A program made the translations under genes and the position numbers. Shown in pieces: positions 50,272 through 59,002 of a DNA stretch of 64,000 bases. Source of the DNA: Sandaracinus amylolyticus (GTDB taxonomy: Bacteria > Myxococcota_A > Polyangia > Polyangiales > Sandaracinaceae). Positions within the stretch are counted from its first letter, which is position 1. Each line of letters starts with the position of its first letter. The notes under the pieces were generated by a model that did not search any database, had not been told where the DNA came from, and saw only the letters and a program-made list of their open reading frames with translations. Where the stretch lies: assembly GCF_000737325.1 (NCBI RefSeq), contig NZ_CP011125.1, positions 1,984,001-2,048,000 of the forward strand. The letters are read 5' to 3'.

Positions 50272-52157
50272 ACCTCCTCAGCGTACGTCGCGAGGTCGGC
50301 GAGTTCCGCAAGCGCTACAAGTGGATGGCGCTCTTCGTCATCTGCGCGTTCACGTTCCTGCTCGGCCGCGCGTTCCAGCTCCAGGTCGTCGAGCACGATC
50401 ACTACGGCGCGATCGCGCGCGAGAACATCACGAAGACGCTCACGCTGCCCGCGACGCGCGGCGTGATCCGCGATCGCACCGGGCGCATCGTCGTCACGAA
50501 CCGCCCTGCGTACGACGTCTACGTCACGCCGCGCCTCCTCCGCGAAGGCGACGTCGAGCGCATCGTCGAGCTGATGGGGCTCACCGGCGAGGAGCGCGCC
50601 GAATTCGAGCGCCGCCTCGGGAACGTCCCCGAGCACCGGCTCGCGCACCAGATCCGCTTCTTCACCGACGTGCGCCGGGACCAGCTCGCGTCGCTCGAGA
50701 CCCACGAGCTCGACCTCCCCGCGATCGACGTCGTGGTCTCACCCCTCCGCACGTACCCCTACGAGCACCTCGGCGCGCACGCGATCGGCTACCTCAACGA
50801 GCTCACCGCCGAAGAGCTCGACGAGCTGCGCCCCGCCGGATACCGCCTCGGTGACCGCATCGGGCGAAGCGGCGTCGAGCGCGCGTGGGAGAGCTTCCTG
50901 CGCGGCCGTCGCGGCTATCGCCGCGTCCCCGTCGACGCGCGCGGTCGCATCATGGAGGGCGTCGCGATCGAAGACGGACGTCCGACGCGCGTCGATCCGG
51001 TGCCCGGGCGCGACATGACGCTCACGCTCGACATGGATCTGATGCGCATCGCGGAGCGCGCGTTCCGTGGCCATCCGAGCGGCGCGGTCGTCGTCGTCGA
51101 CGTGAACACCGGCGCGGTGCGCGCGCTCTTCAGCAAGCCGAGCTACGACCTCAACGAGCTCACGAGCGGCATGAGCCGCGATCGCTACGCGGAGATGCGC
51201 GACCCGCGATCGTTCCGTCCGCTGATCGATCGCACGATCTACGAGAGCTACTTCCCGGGCTCGACGTTCAAGCCGATCACCGCGCTCGCCGCGCTCCAGG
51301 ATCAGCTCGTCGATCCCGCGGCGCGCGTCGAGTGCTTCGGCGCGTACACGCTCGGCCGCACGCGCTTCCGGTGCACCGCGCAGCACGGCGAGATGGACAT
51401 GCGCGAGGCGATGGTCCACTCGTGCAACGTCTACTTCTACGTGCTCGCGCAGCAGGTCGGCCTCGATCGTCTCGCGCGCGTCGCGCAGGACTTCGGGCTC
51501 GGCCGCCGCAGCGGCGTCGGAATCAACACGGAAGCGTCGGGCTTCATCCCGACGCGCGAGTGGTACGAGCGCGGCGATCAGCACTGGCGCGCCGGCTACG
51601 CGCTGAACACCGCGATCGGTCAGGGCGACACCCGCGTGACGCTGCTGCAGCTCGCGATGTCGTACGCGGCCATCGCGAACGGCGGGACGCTGTACGTGCC
51701 GCAGCTCGTGGAGACCGTGAGCTCGCCCGACGGATCGATCGTCGAGGAGTTCCAGCCGCGCGTGCGGCGTCGCGTGCACGTCGATCGCGATCACCTCGAG
51801 TACGTCGTCGACTCGCTCTACGGCGCGGTCAACGACCAGGGCGGCACCGCGTACGACGCGCGCATCGACGGCGGCATCATCGTGGCGGGCAAGACCGGCA
51901 CCGCGCAGGTCAGCGAGCGCGCGCGCCACGACATCGATCCCGATCGCGCGTGGTACCTCAACCGGCCGCACGCGTGGTTCGCGGGGTTCGCGCCCGCGGA
52001 TCACCCGGAGGTCGCGATCGTGGTGCTCGTCGAGCACGGCGGCGCGGGTGGTCGACAGGCCGCGCCGATCGCGATCCGCATCCTGCAGGAGTACCTCGGC
52101 GGTCGAGAGCAGACCGTCACCGCGAGCGTGGGAGTGCCCGCGGTCGGAGCGCGATAG
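50268..52157 (+). CDS. mrdA: Penicillin-binding protein 2 (elongation transpeptidase)
   Basis: A 629-residue class B PBP that cross-links new peptidoglycan along the side wall together with RodA. One N-terminal membrane helix (WMALFVICAFTFLLGRAF), a pedestal domain (ATRGVIRDRTGRIVVTNRPA), then the transpeptidase domain with S332-T-F-K, S385-C-N and K542-T-G-T. The order and spacing match PBP2/MrdA, and the gene sits in the usual mreCD-mrdA-rodA order with ATGA coupling to mreD. It is the expected target of mecillinam-type beta-lactams by family. Confidence 0.96.
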   Translation: MNLLSVRREVGEFRKRYKWMALFVICAFTFLLGRAFQLQVVEHDHYGAIARENITKTLTLPATRGVIRDRTGRIVVTNRPAYDVYVTPRLLREGDVERIVELMGLTGEERAEFERRLGNVPEHRLAHQIRFFTDVRRDQLASLETHELDLPAIDVVVSPLRTYPYEHLGAHAIGYLNELTAEELDELRPAGYRLGDRIGRSGVERAWESFLRGRRGYRRVPVDARGRIMEGVAIEDGRPTRVDPVPGRDMTLTLDMDLMRIAERAFRGHPSGAVVVVDVNTGAVRALFSKPSYDLNELTSGMSRDRYAEMRDPRSFRPLIDRTIYESYFPGSTFKPITALAALQDQLVDPAARVECFGAYTLGRTRFRCTAQHGEMDMREAMVHSCNVYFYVLAQQVGLDRLARVAQDFGLGRRSGVGINTEASGFIPTREWYERGDQHWRAGYALNTAIGQGDTRVTLLQLAMSYAAIANGGTLYVPQLVETVSSPDGSIVEEFQPRVRRRVHVDRDHLEYVVDSLYGAVNDQGGTAYDARIDGGIIVAGKTGTAQVSERARHDIDPDRAWYLNRPHAWFAGFAPADHPEVAIVVLVEHGGAGGRQAAPIAIRILQEYLGGREQTVTASVGVPAVGAR

Positions 52158-53276
52158 ATGGCGACGCTGGGCAAGGGCTTCCGTGATCAGTTCGACTGGC
52201 CGCTCTTCGTCGCGGTCGCCGCGTTGTCGGTGATCGGTGTCACGAACCTCTACTCCGCGACCAGCGCGGCGCGCGCCGCGCTCTCCGAGCTCTACATCCA
52301 GCAGATCTACTGGCTCACGCTGGGCGCCGGCGTCGCGGTGCTGATCGTCGCGATCGACTATCGCCACTTCGAGCGCTTCGCGTGGTTCGCGTACGGCGCG
52401 GGGATCGTGCTGTTGATCCTCGTCTTCCTGCTCGCGCCAGAAGTGCGCGGCTCGCAGCGATGGATCCGCATCGGCGCGTTCTCGCTCCAGCCGAGCGAGC
52501 TGATGAAGATGTTCCTGATCGTCGCGCTCGCGAAGTACCTGCACAACGATCCGAAGACCGAGGGACGCACGCTCAAGGATCTCGTGATCCCCGGGATCAT
52601 CCTCGGCGTGCCGATGCTGTTGATCCTGCGTCAGCCCGATCTCGGCACCGCGCTCATGTGCGCGTTCATCTTCACGAGCATCATGATGCTCACGAACCTG
52701 AAGCTGCGTTCGCTCTTCACGCTCGTGATGGCGTTCGTGGTGAGCGCGCCGCTGATCTGGCTCGTGGGGCTCGAGGAGTACCAGCGCGGTCGCTTCCTCT
52801 CGTACTTCGACATGATGTTCGGCGAGAACCCCGACATCCTCGGCGACGGCTGGCACACGTACCAGTCGATGGTCGCGATCGGCAGCGGTGGCTTCTGGGG
52901 CAAGGGGTTCATGCAGGGCACGCAGAACCAGCATCACTTCCTGCCCGACCAGCACTCCGACTTCCCGTTCTCGGTGTGGGCCGAGGAGCACGGCTTCCTC
53001 GGCGTGATGCTGCTCTTCGGGCTCTACGTGTTCCTGATCCTCTGGGGCCTGAAGGTCGCGAGCACGGCGAAGGATCGCTTCGGCGCGGTCATCGCGGTCG
53101 GCGTGAGCGCGTTCTTCTTCTGGCACACCGTGATCAACCTCGGGATGGTGTGCGGGCTCTTGCCGGTCGTCGGGATCACGCTGCCGCTCTTCTCGTATGG
53201 CGGCTCGAGCGTGCTCGTCAGCATGGTGGGGATCGGGCTGCTGATGAACGTGTCGATCCGGCGGTTCAGCTTCTAG
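52158..53276 (+). CDS. rodA: Peptidoglycan glycosyltransferase RodA
   Basis: A 372-residue SEDS-family polymerase that builds glycan strands from lipid II during elongation. About ten membrane helices are visible. SEDS hallmarks: GSQRWIRIGAFSLQPSELMK, ILRQPDLGTALM, GSGGFWGKGFMQGTQNQHHF, LPDQHSDFPFSVWAEEHGFL and LPLFSYGGSSVLVSMVGIGL. Its ATG directly follows the mrdA stop, so the two are cotranscribed. All functional residues expected of an active enzyme, such as the Asp of QPDLG, appear present. Confidence 0.96.
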   Translation: MATLGKGFRDQFDWPLFVAVAALSVIGVTNLYSATSAARAALSELYIQQIYWLTLGAGVAVLIVAIDYRHFERFAWFAYGAGIVLLILVFLLAPEVRGSQRWIRIGAFSLQPSELMKMFLIVALAKYLHNDPKTEGRTLKDLVIPGIILGVPMLLILRQPDLGTALMCAFIFTSIMMLTNLKLRSLFTLVMAFVVSAPLIWLVGLEEYQRGRFLSYFDMMFGENPDILGDGWHTYQSMVAIGSGGFWGKGFMQGTQNQHHFLPDQHSDFPFSVWAEEHGFLGVMLLFGLYVFLILWGLKVASTAKDRFGAVIAVGVSAFFFWHTVINLGMVCGLLPVVGITLPLFSYGGSSVLVSMVGIGLLMNVSIRRFSF

Positions 53277-53293
53277 GCAGCGCTTCGGTGGAA

Positions 53294-53480
53294 GGCGCGG
53301 GGTGGTGGCTCCGCCGCCCTGAGTGCTCCCGGGCTGCCGCTCGATGAGGGCGTGAGCGTCGGGACGCGGTGGTCGCATCGCGGCGCGCGCTTCGCGCTCT
53401 GCCGCGATGCTTCGATCAGCATGTGGTCGGAGTCTGCGAGCCCCCGTCGCACGAGGGCGTCGGAACCACCACCCCGCGCC
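53294..53480. repeat. 187-bp imperfect palindrome (MITE-like or structured RNA)
   Basis: Outer arms at 53294-53312 and 53462-53480 are inverted with one mismatch over 19 bp (left arm GGCGCGGGGTGGTGGCTCC). Homology of the arms continues more weakly to about 53337 and 53437. An inner perfect 10-bp stem (GCATCGCGGC / GCCGCGATGC, 53375-53384 and 53401-53410) caps it. There is no open frame. The remaining part of the 345-bp gap after rodA, 53481-53621, shows no gene and may hold the promoter of the next lipoprotein (TGATATTGG at 53601). Confidence 0.65.
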
Positions 53481-53621
53481 CGATACCGCGGTTCTGCCGC
53501 CTCGATGGGTGGGGATGGAGTGGCTCGCGACTGGTCCGCGCTCGGCCGCGGCGCAGTCGCTCGCGGTTCGGGCTCTGCTTCGCACTCGCCCCGTGTGGCG
53601 TGATATTGGTCTCTGCCGAAC

Positions 53622-54365
53622 ATGAACGTGCTCGTTGGCAGAACCCCGCTGCGCGACGCGGTCGCGGTCTTGACGCTGCTCGTCGTCGGTGCGTGCAACG
53701 AGCGCCACGCGGACTGCGGGGAGCTCGGGCGGCAATGCCTGCGCGGCGAGCTCATGGTCGATCGCTACGTGTGCTGGGACGGAGAGCGTGAGATGGAGTG
53801 GTTCTGCGATGCGCCACGCGACGGCGGCGTCTCGTCGCATGATGCGGGCGTTGACGCAGCGGTCGACTCGTTCGACTCCGGTCCGAGCGTCGATGCCGCG
53901 CCGACATTGGATTCGGGCGTCGAGGACTCCGGTGCTCCCGACTCGGGCATCCCGACCGACTCCGGCGCTCCGTCGGACTCGAGCGTTCCGGTCGACTCGA
54001 GCACGAGCGTCGACTCCGGTCCTCCCGACTCCGGTCCTCCCGACTCCGGTCCTCCCGACTCCGGTCCTCCTGCCGAGATGCGGTATTGCGTCGACATCGA
54101 CGTGTCGAATACGTGCGTGATGTCGGTCTCGCCGCGCGAGATCACGATTCCCGCCGGACAGACTGCGTACTTCTGCTGGCGCAATCGCTCGCGCGACTAC
54201 GAGATCGACGTGTGGCTCTCCTATGGCGGCGGCTACACCGAGCTCGCGCCCGGCGCGACGTGGAACGAGCCCATCGGGCACTGCCTCGGGCCGAATCCGC
54301 ACGACGAGTACGCAGACATCGACACCGCCTGCTCGTCGCACCGCTTCCTGATCCACTGCCTCTGA
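53622..54365 (+). CDS. Cys-containing lipoprotein with Asp/Ser-rich stalk
   Basis: A 247-residue lipoprotein (lipobox LLVVGACN). An N-terminal Cys-rich part (DCGELGRQCLRGE, RYVCWDGEREMEWFC) is followed by a stalk of about 90 residues of Asp, Ser, Gly and Pro, then a C-terminal beta-rich domain of about 95 residues with cysteines (YCVDIDVSNTCVMSVSPRE, TAYFCWRNRSRDYEIDVW, SHRFLIHCL). Cupredoxin-like shape is conceivable, but copper ligands are not evident. Preceded by the palindromic element. Function unknown. Confidence 0.75.
   Translation: MNVLVGRTPLRDAVAVLTLLVVGACNERHADCGELGRQCLRGELMVDRYVCWDGEREMEWFCDAPRDGGVSSHDAGVDAAVDSFDSGPSVDAAPTLDSGVEDSGAPDSGIPTDSGAPSDSSVPVDSSTSVDSGPPDSGPPDSGPPDSGPPAEMRYCVDIDVSNTCVMSVSPREITIPAGQTAYFCWRNRSRDYEIDVWLSYGGGYTELAPGATWNEPIGHCLGPNPHDEYADIDTACSSHRFLIHCL
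54012..54071. repeat. Four 15-bp units in lipoprotein stalk
   Basis: Four consecutive GACTCCGGTCCTCCC units (last with one change) encode repeated DSGPP residues. The exact repeats suggest recent slippage and a stalk of variable length between strains. Confidence 0.88.
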
Positions 54366-54415
54366 CGCTCCCGCCCTCGCGCGACAACTGGCATCCTCCG
54401 CGCACGGAGGTGTCG

Positions 54416-56089
54416 ATGGCGCGGAGATCGGTCCTGGGCATCACGGTGTGCGCGGCGCTCGTCGCGGCAGGCTGCGGCGACGACGCCGTCCCCGCCGCCC
54501 CCGACGCGCACGTCGTGGAGCACGACGCGCACGTCGCGGAGCCGGACGCGAGCACGCCATGTCCGCCTGGCACCGTGCGCGGCGCGAGCGCTTGCGAGCC
54601 GTGCGGACCGGGCGAGCACTGCCCCGGCGGCGATGCGCCGGCCGAGCCCTGCGTCGACGCGTGGGACCACGACGAAGACGCGTCGACCGCGTGCGTCGCG
54701 TGGATCGACTGCGCCCCCGGCGAGCACGTCGGGAGCGTGGGCACCGCGACGTCCGACCGCGCGTGCGCCACGTGCGCCGAAGCGACGTTCAGCACGTCGG
54801 CGAACGCGCCGTCGTGCACGCCGTGGACGACGTGCGCCGAGGGCATGGTCGAAGTGACGCCGGGCTCGAGCACCCGCGATCGCACGTGCGCGGTGGGCGA
54901 GTGGACGCGGCAGCTCGGCTCGACCGCGGGCGATCTGGTCGGCGGCGTCGCGGTCGACGCCGGCGGGAACGTCTACGTCGCGGGCTCCACGTACGGCGCG
55001 CTGCCCGAGCAGACGAGCGCGGGCGGCACCGACGCGTTCCTCGTGCGCTACGACGCGTCGGGAGCGCACGCGTGGACGCGGCAGCTCGGGACGAGCTCCG
55101 GCGACCTCGCCGACGACGTCGCCGTCGACGCGGCCGGCGACGTCTACGTCGCGGGCACGACCCCCGGCGCGCTGCACGGGCAGACCAGCGCGGGCGGCAC
55201 CGACGCGTTCGTCGTTCGCTACGACGCATCGGGGACCGCGGTCTGGACCCGGCAGCTCGGAGCCGTCGCGGGCAACGAGCACGGCCACGCGGTCGCGGTC
55301 GACGCGAGTGGCAACGTGTTCCTCGCGGGCGTCACGTCCGGCACGTTCCCCGGAGAGACGCGCGGCGGGAGCAGCGACGCGTTCGTCGCGAGCTACGACG
55401 CGTCGGGCACGCTGCGCTGGACGCGCCAGCTGGGCTCCACGGGCAACGAGCAAGCGCTCGGCGTCGCCGTCGACGCGAGCGGGAACGCGTACGTCGTGGG
55501 CCACACGGACGGGACGCTCCCGGGCCAGACCCGCGCCGGCGACAACGACCTGTTCGTCGCGCGCTACGACGCGTCGGGCACGCTCGCGTGGACTCGGCAG
55601 CTCGGCTCGACCGACGGCGACTCGGCGCGCGACGTCGCGGTCGACGCCACCGGCCACGCGTACGTCACCGGCTACACGCTCGGGGCGCTCCCCGAGCAGA
55701 CCAGCGTGGGCGGGGCCGACGCGTTCCTGCTGCGCTTCGACGCGTCGGGCACGCTCGTCTGGACGCGTCAGCTCGGCTCGACCGGGTACGACGTCGCCCA
55801 GGCCGTCGCGGTGGACGCGCACGGGAACGCCTACGTCGTCGGCGAGACGCTCGGCGTCTTCCCGGGCCAGACGAACGCGGGCAATTCGGACGCGTTCGTC
55901 GCGCACCACGACGCATCGGGCGCGCTCCTCCGCAGCCAGCAGCTCGGCACCACCGGGCCCGACTACGCGCACGGCGTCGCGGTCGGCAGCGACGGCGGCG
56001 TGCACGTCGCCGGCGACACCGGCGGCACGTTCCCCGATCAGACGAACGCGGGCGGGACCGACCTCTTCGTCGCCCGCATCCTCCCGTGA
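54416..56089 (+). CDS. SBBP-type beta-propeller lipoprotein
   Basis: A 557-residue lipoprotein. ATG 54416 follows GGAGG by 5 nt; lipobox LVAAGCG. A Cys-rich domain of TNFR/EGF-like appearance covers about residues 45-160 (CEPCGPGEHCPGGDAP, CATCAEATFSTSANAP). Seven repeats of about 54 residues then carry the pattern WTRQLGSTAGD, VAVDAGGNVYVAGST and TDAFLVRYDASG, matching the SBBP beta-propeller family. The repeats are very alike at the DNA level. Located on the surface or in the outer membrane; ligand unknown. Confidence 0.86.
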   Translation: MARRSVLGITVCAALVAAGCGDDAVPAAPDAHVVEHDAHVAEPDASTPCPPGTVRGASACEPCGPGEHCPGGDAPAEPCVDAWDHDEDASTACVAWIDCAPGEHVGSVGTATSDRACATCAEATFSTSANAPSCTPWTTCAEGMVEVTPGSSTRDRTCAVGEWTRQLGSTAGDLVGGVAVDAGGNVYVAGSTYGALPEQTSAGGTDAFLVRYDASGAHAWTRQLGTSSGDLADDVAVDAAGDVYVAGTTPGALHGQTSAGGTDAFVVRYDASGTAVWTRQLGAVAGNEHGHAVAVDASGNVFLAGVTSGTFPGETRGGSSDAFVASYDASGTLRWTRQLGSTGNEQALGVAVDASGNAYVVGHTDGTLPGQTRAGDNDLFVARYDASGTLAWTRQLGSTDGDSARDVAVDATGHAYVTGYTLGALPEQTSVGGADAFLLRFDASGTLVWTRQLGSTGYDVAQAVAVDAHGNAYVVGETLGVFPGQTNAGNSDAFVAHHDASGALLRSQQLGTTGPDYAHGVAVGSDGGVHVAGDTGGTFPDQTNAGGTDLFVARILP

Positions 56090-56096
56090 CCCGCGC

Positions 56097-56528
56097 TCAG
56101 CGCGAGTGGATCGGCCACGGCGTCTCGCGCGGGCCGGCCATCCAGTTGTCGTGACGCCCGTCGAAGTAGATGACCTTCGTGTCGTGGTTCGGGTCGACGT
56201 CGTCGAGCGTGTTGCAGTTCACCGAGACGAAGTCACCGCCGAGGTATTCGAGGTGCCCGTCGCCGTACACGTGGATGCCGCACACCTTGCAGAAGTAGCG
56301 CGCGCCGACGTCGCCCCAGCGGTACGTGCTCAGCGAGCTCGAGCCGCTCGTCAGGCGGAACGCGGCGGGCTTCACGTTGGTGCCGGTCTGCGCGACCTTC
56401 GCGCAGATGGAGCAGTTGCAGCGGCTCAGCGGCTGGCTCAGGTCGAGCGCCACCTCGAAGCGCACCGCGCCGCAGTGACATCCGCCCACGTACTTCTTGG
56501 TCTCCGCCGCCTTCTGCGTGTCCGTCAT
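56097..56528 (-). CDS. GFA-family (Mss4-fold) protein
   Basis: A 143-residue zinc protein of the glutathione-dependent formaldehyde-activating (GFA) family. Zinc cysteines occur in GGCHCGAVRF, SRCNCSICAK and YFCKVCGIHVYGDGH. Start ATG 56528 follows GGAGGAG. Most members have no proven formaldehyde activity, so the name indicates fold only. It diverges from the haem oxygenase operon across about 205 bp. Confidence 0.88.
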   Translation of the reverse strand: MTDTQKAAETKKYVGGCHCGAVRFEVALDLSQPLSRCNCSICAKVAQTGTNVKPAAFRLTSGSSSLSTYRWGDVGARYFCKVCGIHVYGDGHLEYLGGDFVSVNCNTLDDVDPNHDTKVIYFDGRHDNWMAGPRETPWPIHSR

Positions 56529-56640
56529 CGAGGTCTCCTCCGCGGGCTCCGTCGCCCACCCAGAAGGTCTATCTCTACCCGATGTCAGCCTTCTGTCATG
56601 TTTTGTCGGCGCTCCCCGCCCGCCGCGCGTTCCGCGACTT

Positions 56641-56655
56641 TGAGAATCGTTCTCA
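56641..56655 (+). promoter_or_regulatory. Probable Fur box upstream of haem oxygenase operon
   Basis: TGAGAATCGTTCTCA, a 6-3-6 dyad (TGAGAA / TTCTCA) resembling the core of Fur-binding sites, lies 78 bp before the first gene of a haem oxygenase operon. Iron-dependent repression fits the role of haem oxygenase in iron release. Confidence 0.7.
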
Positions 56656-56733
56656 TGCGTGGTAGACCGACGAGATGGTGCTCCGCTGCCATCCCAGTCG
56701 TTCGCTCCGTCGTCGCACCTCGCAGGAGGCGCC

Positions 56734-56955
56734 GTGACGAGCGTGCCTTGCCACTACGAGACGCTCGCCGCCGAGGGCGCGTTCTCCGTCCATCGCTGCA
56801 CCGAGTGCGGCGGGCTCACGCTGAACGTCGGCTTCGTCTCGGTGCGCCTCGACGAGCGCGCCTTCCGCGCGGTGCACGACACGATGTCCGCCGCGCGTCG
56901 CGCCCTCGCGACGCGTCGGACCGGCCACCGCGAGGGCATCCGGGGGACCGCGTGA
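56734..56955 (+). CDS. Small CxxC protein upstream of haem oxygenase
   Basis: A 73-residue protein, start GTG 56734 after AGGAGG. It contains HRCTECGGLTLNVGFVSVRL, a possible zinc or iron site with CxxC, followed by a helical part rich in Arg. The stop overlaps the haem oxygenase start (GTGA), so the two should be translated together under the Fur box at 56641. No family is recognised; a role in iron or haem handling is inferred from the operon. Confidence 0.7.
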   Translation: MTSVPCHYETLAAEGAFSVHRCTECGGLTLNVGFVSVRLDERAFRAVHDTMSAARRALATRRTGHREGIRGTA

Positions 56956-57602
56956 CCGCGCTCTCCGCGAGGCTTCGCTCGGAGACGCGTCGCGAGCACG
57001 TCCTCGCGGAGGCCACGCGGCTCGCCCGCGCGTTCTTCGCCGGGCGCCTCGACGCGCACGCGTACGCGCTCGGCCTCGTGCGGATGGAGCCGGTCTACGA
57101 GGCGCTCGAGACGTCGCTCGCCACCAGCGCCGAGCCGCTGCTCCGCGCCTTCGATCGGCCAGAGCTCCACCGGCTCGCCGCGCTGCGCTCCGATCTCGCG
57201 GCGCTCGGCCGACCGTCACCGACGACGCCGAACGCGTACGCCGCGCGTATCCGGCTCGTCGCGCGCGACGAGCCGATCGCGCTGCTCGGGCACTTCTACG
57301 TGCGGTACTTCGCCGACCTCTCGGGCGGTGCGGTCGTCGGACGCGTCGCGCCGCGCCTCTTCCGGCTCCCGCGCGGGCTCGAGCCGGCATACTTCGCGTT
57401 CCCCGCGATCGAGGATCGCACCGCGTACAAGGACGAGCTGCGCGCATACCTCGATGCGATCCCGCGCATGCACCACGACGTCGTCGTCGACGAGGCGCGC
57501 CGCGCGTTCCTCCTCCATCGAGAGCTCGTCGACGCGCTCTTCGACGAGCTCGAGCGCACGAGCACGCCGCCCCGCGCGCTGGTGCCCGACCGACCGCCCT
57601 GA
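56952..57602 (+). CDS. Biliverdin-producing haem oxygenase
   Basis: A 216-residue haem oxygenase (HmuO/HO-1 fold) that opens the haem ring to biliverdin, iron and CO. LRSETRREHVLAEATRLARA places the proximal-type His at 16; LLGHFYVRYFADLSGGAVVG provides the distal-helix Gly-rich motif. Coupled to the small CxxC gene by GTGA and preceded by a Fur box, it probably releases iron from haem when iron is short. The phytochrome-chromophore alternative is possible, but no phytochrome is adjacent. Confidence 0.86.
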   Translation: MTALSARLRSETRREHVLAEATRLARAFFAGRLDAHAYALGLVRMEPVYEALETSLATSAEPLLRAFDRPELHRLAALRSDLAALGRPSPTTPNAYAARIRLVARDEPIALLGHFYVRYFADLSGGAVVGRVAPRLFRLPRGLEPAYFAFPAIEDRTAYKDELRAYLDAIPRMHHDVVVDEARRAFLLHRELVDALFDELERTSTPPRALVPDRPP

Positions 57603-57650
57603 GCCGCGCCGCGGAAGGGTCCGCCTCGGCCTCGCGTAGGGTGCCGAGGC

Positions 57651-57896
57651 ATGCAGCTCGTCGTCGCGATCGCGCTCGCCATCGTCGCGTGCGCGGTGCT
57701 CTACGTCCTCGCGCGCCCTCCGCGTCCGCGCGCACGGAGCGTCGCCGAGCTGCGCGATCAGCTGCGCCGCATGACCCACGACGCCGACGTCGCCGAGCGC
57801 CTCGTCGATCGCATGCGGCGCCGCCATCCCGACGCGAGCGAGCGCACCGTGCTGCGCCTCGCGATCGCGGAGCTCCGCGCGGACCGCCGGCGTTAG
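57651..57896 (+). CDS. Small membrane protein
   Basis: An 81-residue protein: N-terminal membrane helix (LVVAIALAIVACAVLYVLA) and a basic cytoplasmic tail predicted to be helical (VAELRDQLRRMTHDADVAER). No known domain. It ends 4 bp inside the convergent neighbour. Reasonable codon use supports it being real. Confidence 0.6.
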   Translation: MQLVVAIALAIVACAVLYVLARPPRPRARSVAELRDQLRRMTHDADVAERLVDRMRRRHPDASERTVLRLAIAELRADRRR

Positions 57897-58984
57897 GGCG
57901 CGCGGATCACCAGCCCGAGCGAGACCGTCGGCTGCACCGACCACGGCGCGTGCAGCACCTCGAGCCCGTCCGCGCGCTGCACCACGAAGCGCGGCGCGAT
58001 CGCGAGCACGTCCGCGCCCACCGCGAGCTCGAGGCCCACCGGGCCGGCGCCCGGGAACCACTGGCCGCGCACCTCGCCGCTCGCGAGGAACGTCGCGACC
58101 GTCGACGGGCTCGTCGGCTCGAGCGAGTCGTCGCGCACGTCGGTCGAGCGCAGGTGGCCCGCGATGCCGAGCCCCGCGCCGATCGTCGCGCGCCACTCGC
58201 CGTCGTCGATCAGCTCGATCGCCGCGCCCGCGCGCGCCGCGAACCGCGTGACCAGCACCGTGAGCGCGTCGCGATCGAGCTCCTCCTGCACGCCGCTGCG
58301 CCCTTCCACGGCGAGCTCCACGATGCCGACGTCGACCGCGATGCGCGCCGCGGGACCGACGTGCGCGCGCGGCGCCTCGCCGTCGATCGCGATCCCCGCG
58401 CCGAGCGACACGAGCAAGCGAGCGTCGGGCTCCTCGCGCGGCAGCGCCGGTGGCGGCTGGGGCTCGGGCTCCGGCTCGGGGGCCACCGGCGGCGGCGCGG
58501 GCATCACGATCCCGACGTGACCGCCCTGCGCGAGATCCGAGAGCGCGCCGCGCACGACGAGCGCCGCGGCCTCGAGCGCCGCCGACGCCTCGCCCATCGG
58601 CACCTCGATGCTGCGCGCGAAGAGCCGTCGCTCGTCGACCTCGGCGACGTTCACCACGATCGCGCCGCCCTCGCGCTCGAACCACACGACGACCTGCGCG
58701 CGCCGCGCGCGCCCGATCGCGAGCGCGCGCTCGAAGTCGCCCGCGCCGTTCTCCACGCGATCGAGGGCCCAAGGCAGATCGCCGGTCTGTCCGCGAACGC
58801 GTCCGAGCAGGCGTGGCTCGATGTGCCCGAGCAGCACCGCGCGACGCACGTCCTGCGCGTCCGCTCTTCCGGCCATCGCGACGACCGCGAGGACCACGAG
58901 CGCCAACCCAGCGAGAACACGACGATCGCGGGCGCAGGAACGATCCGCTCGCCCGCCGCGCCGCCGTGACCCGATCGAAACCAC
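57893..58984 (-). CDS. Secreted envelope protein near second sigma module
   Basis: A 363-residue exported protein. GTG 58984 gives a signal peptide (VLAGLALVVLAVVAMAGRA). Residues about 45-155 form a globular domain (RRAVLLGHIEPRLLGRVRG, RRAQVVVWFEREGGAIVVNV, LEAAALVVRGALSDL), a Pro/Glu linker follows, and the C-terminal 200 residues are beta-strand-rich (VGLELAVGADVLAIAPRFVV, VQPTVSLGLVIRAP). The plan matches the protein at 34400, also next to a sigma factor. Only 18 bp separate its start from the divergent sigma gene, so promoters must overlap. Confidence 0.68.
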   Translation of the reverse strand: MVSIGSRRRGGRADRSCARDRRVLAGLALVVLAVVAMAGRADAQDVRRAVLLGHIEPRLLGRVRGQTGDLPWALDRVENGAGDFERALAIGRARRAQVVVWFEREGGAIVVNVAEVDERRLFARSIEVPMGEASAALEAAALVVRGALSDLAQGGHVGIVMPAPPPVAPEPEPEPQPPPALPREEPDARLLVSLGAGIAIDGEAPRAHVGPAARIAVDVGIVELAVEGRSGVQEELDRDALTVLVTRFAARAGAAIELIDDGEWRATIGAGLGIAGHLRSTDVRDDSLEPTSPSTVATFLASGEVRGQWFPGAGPVGLELAVGADVLAIAPRFVVQRADGLEVLHAPWSVQPTVSLGLVIRAP

Positions 58985-59002
58985 GCCTGCCACTGTACCC
59001 TC

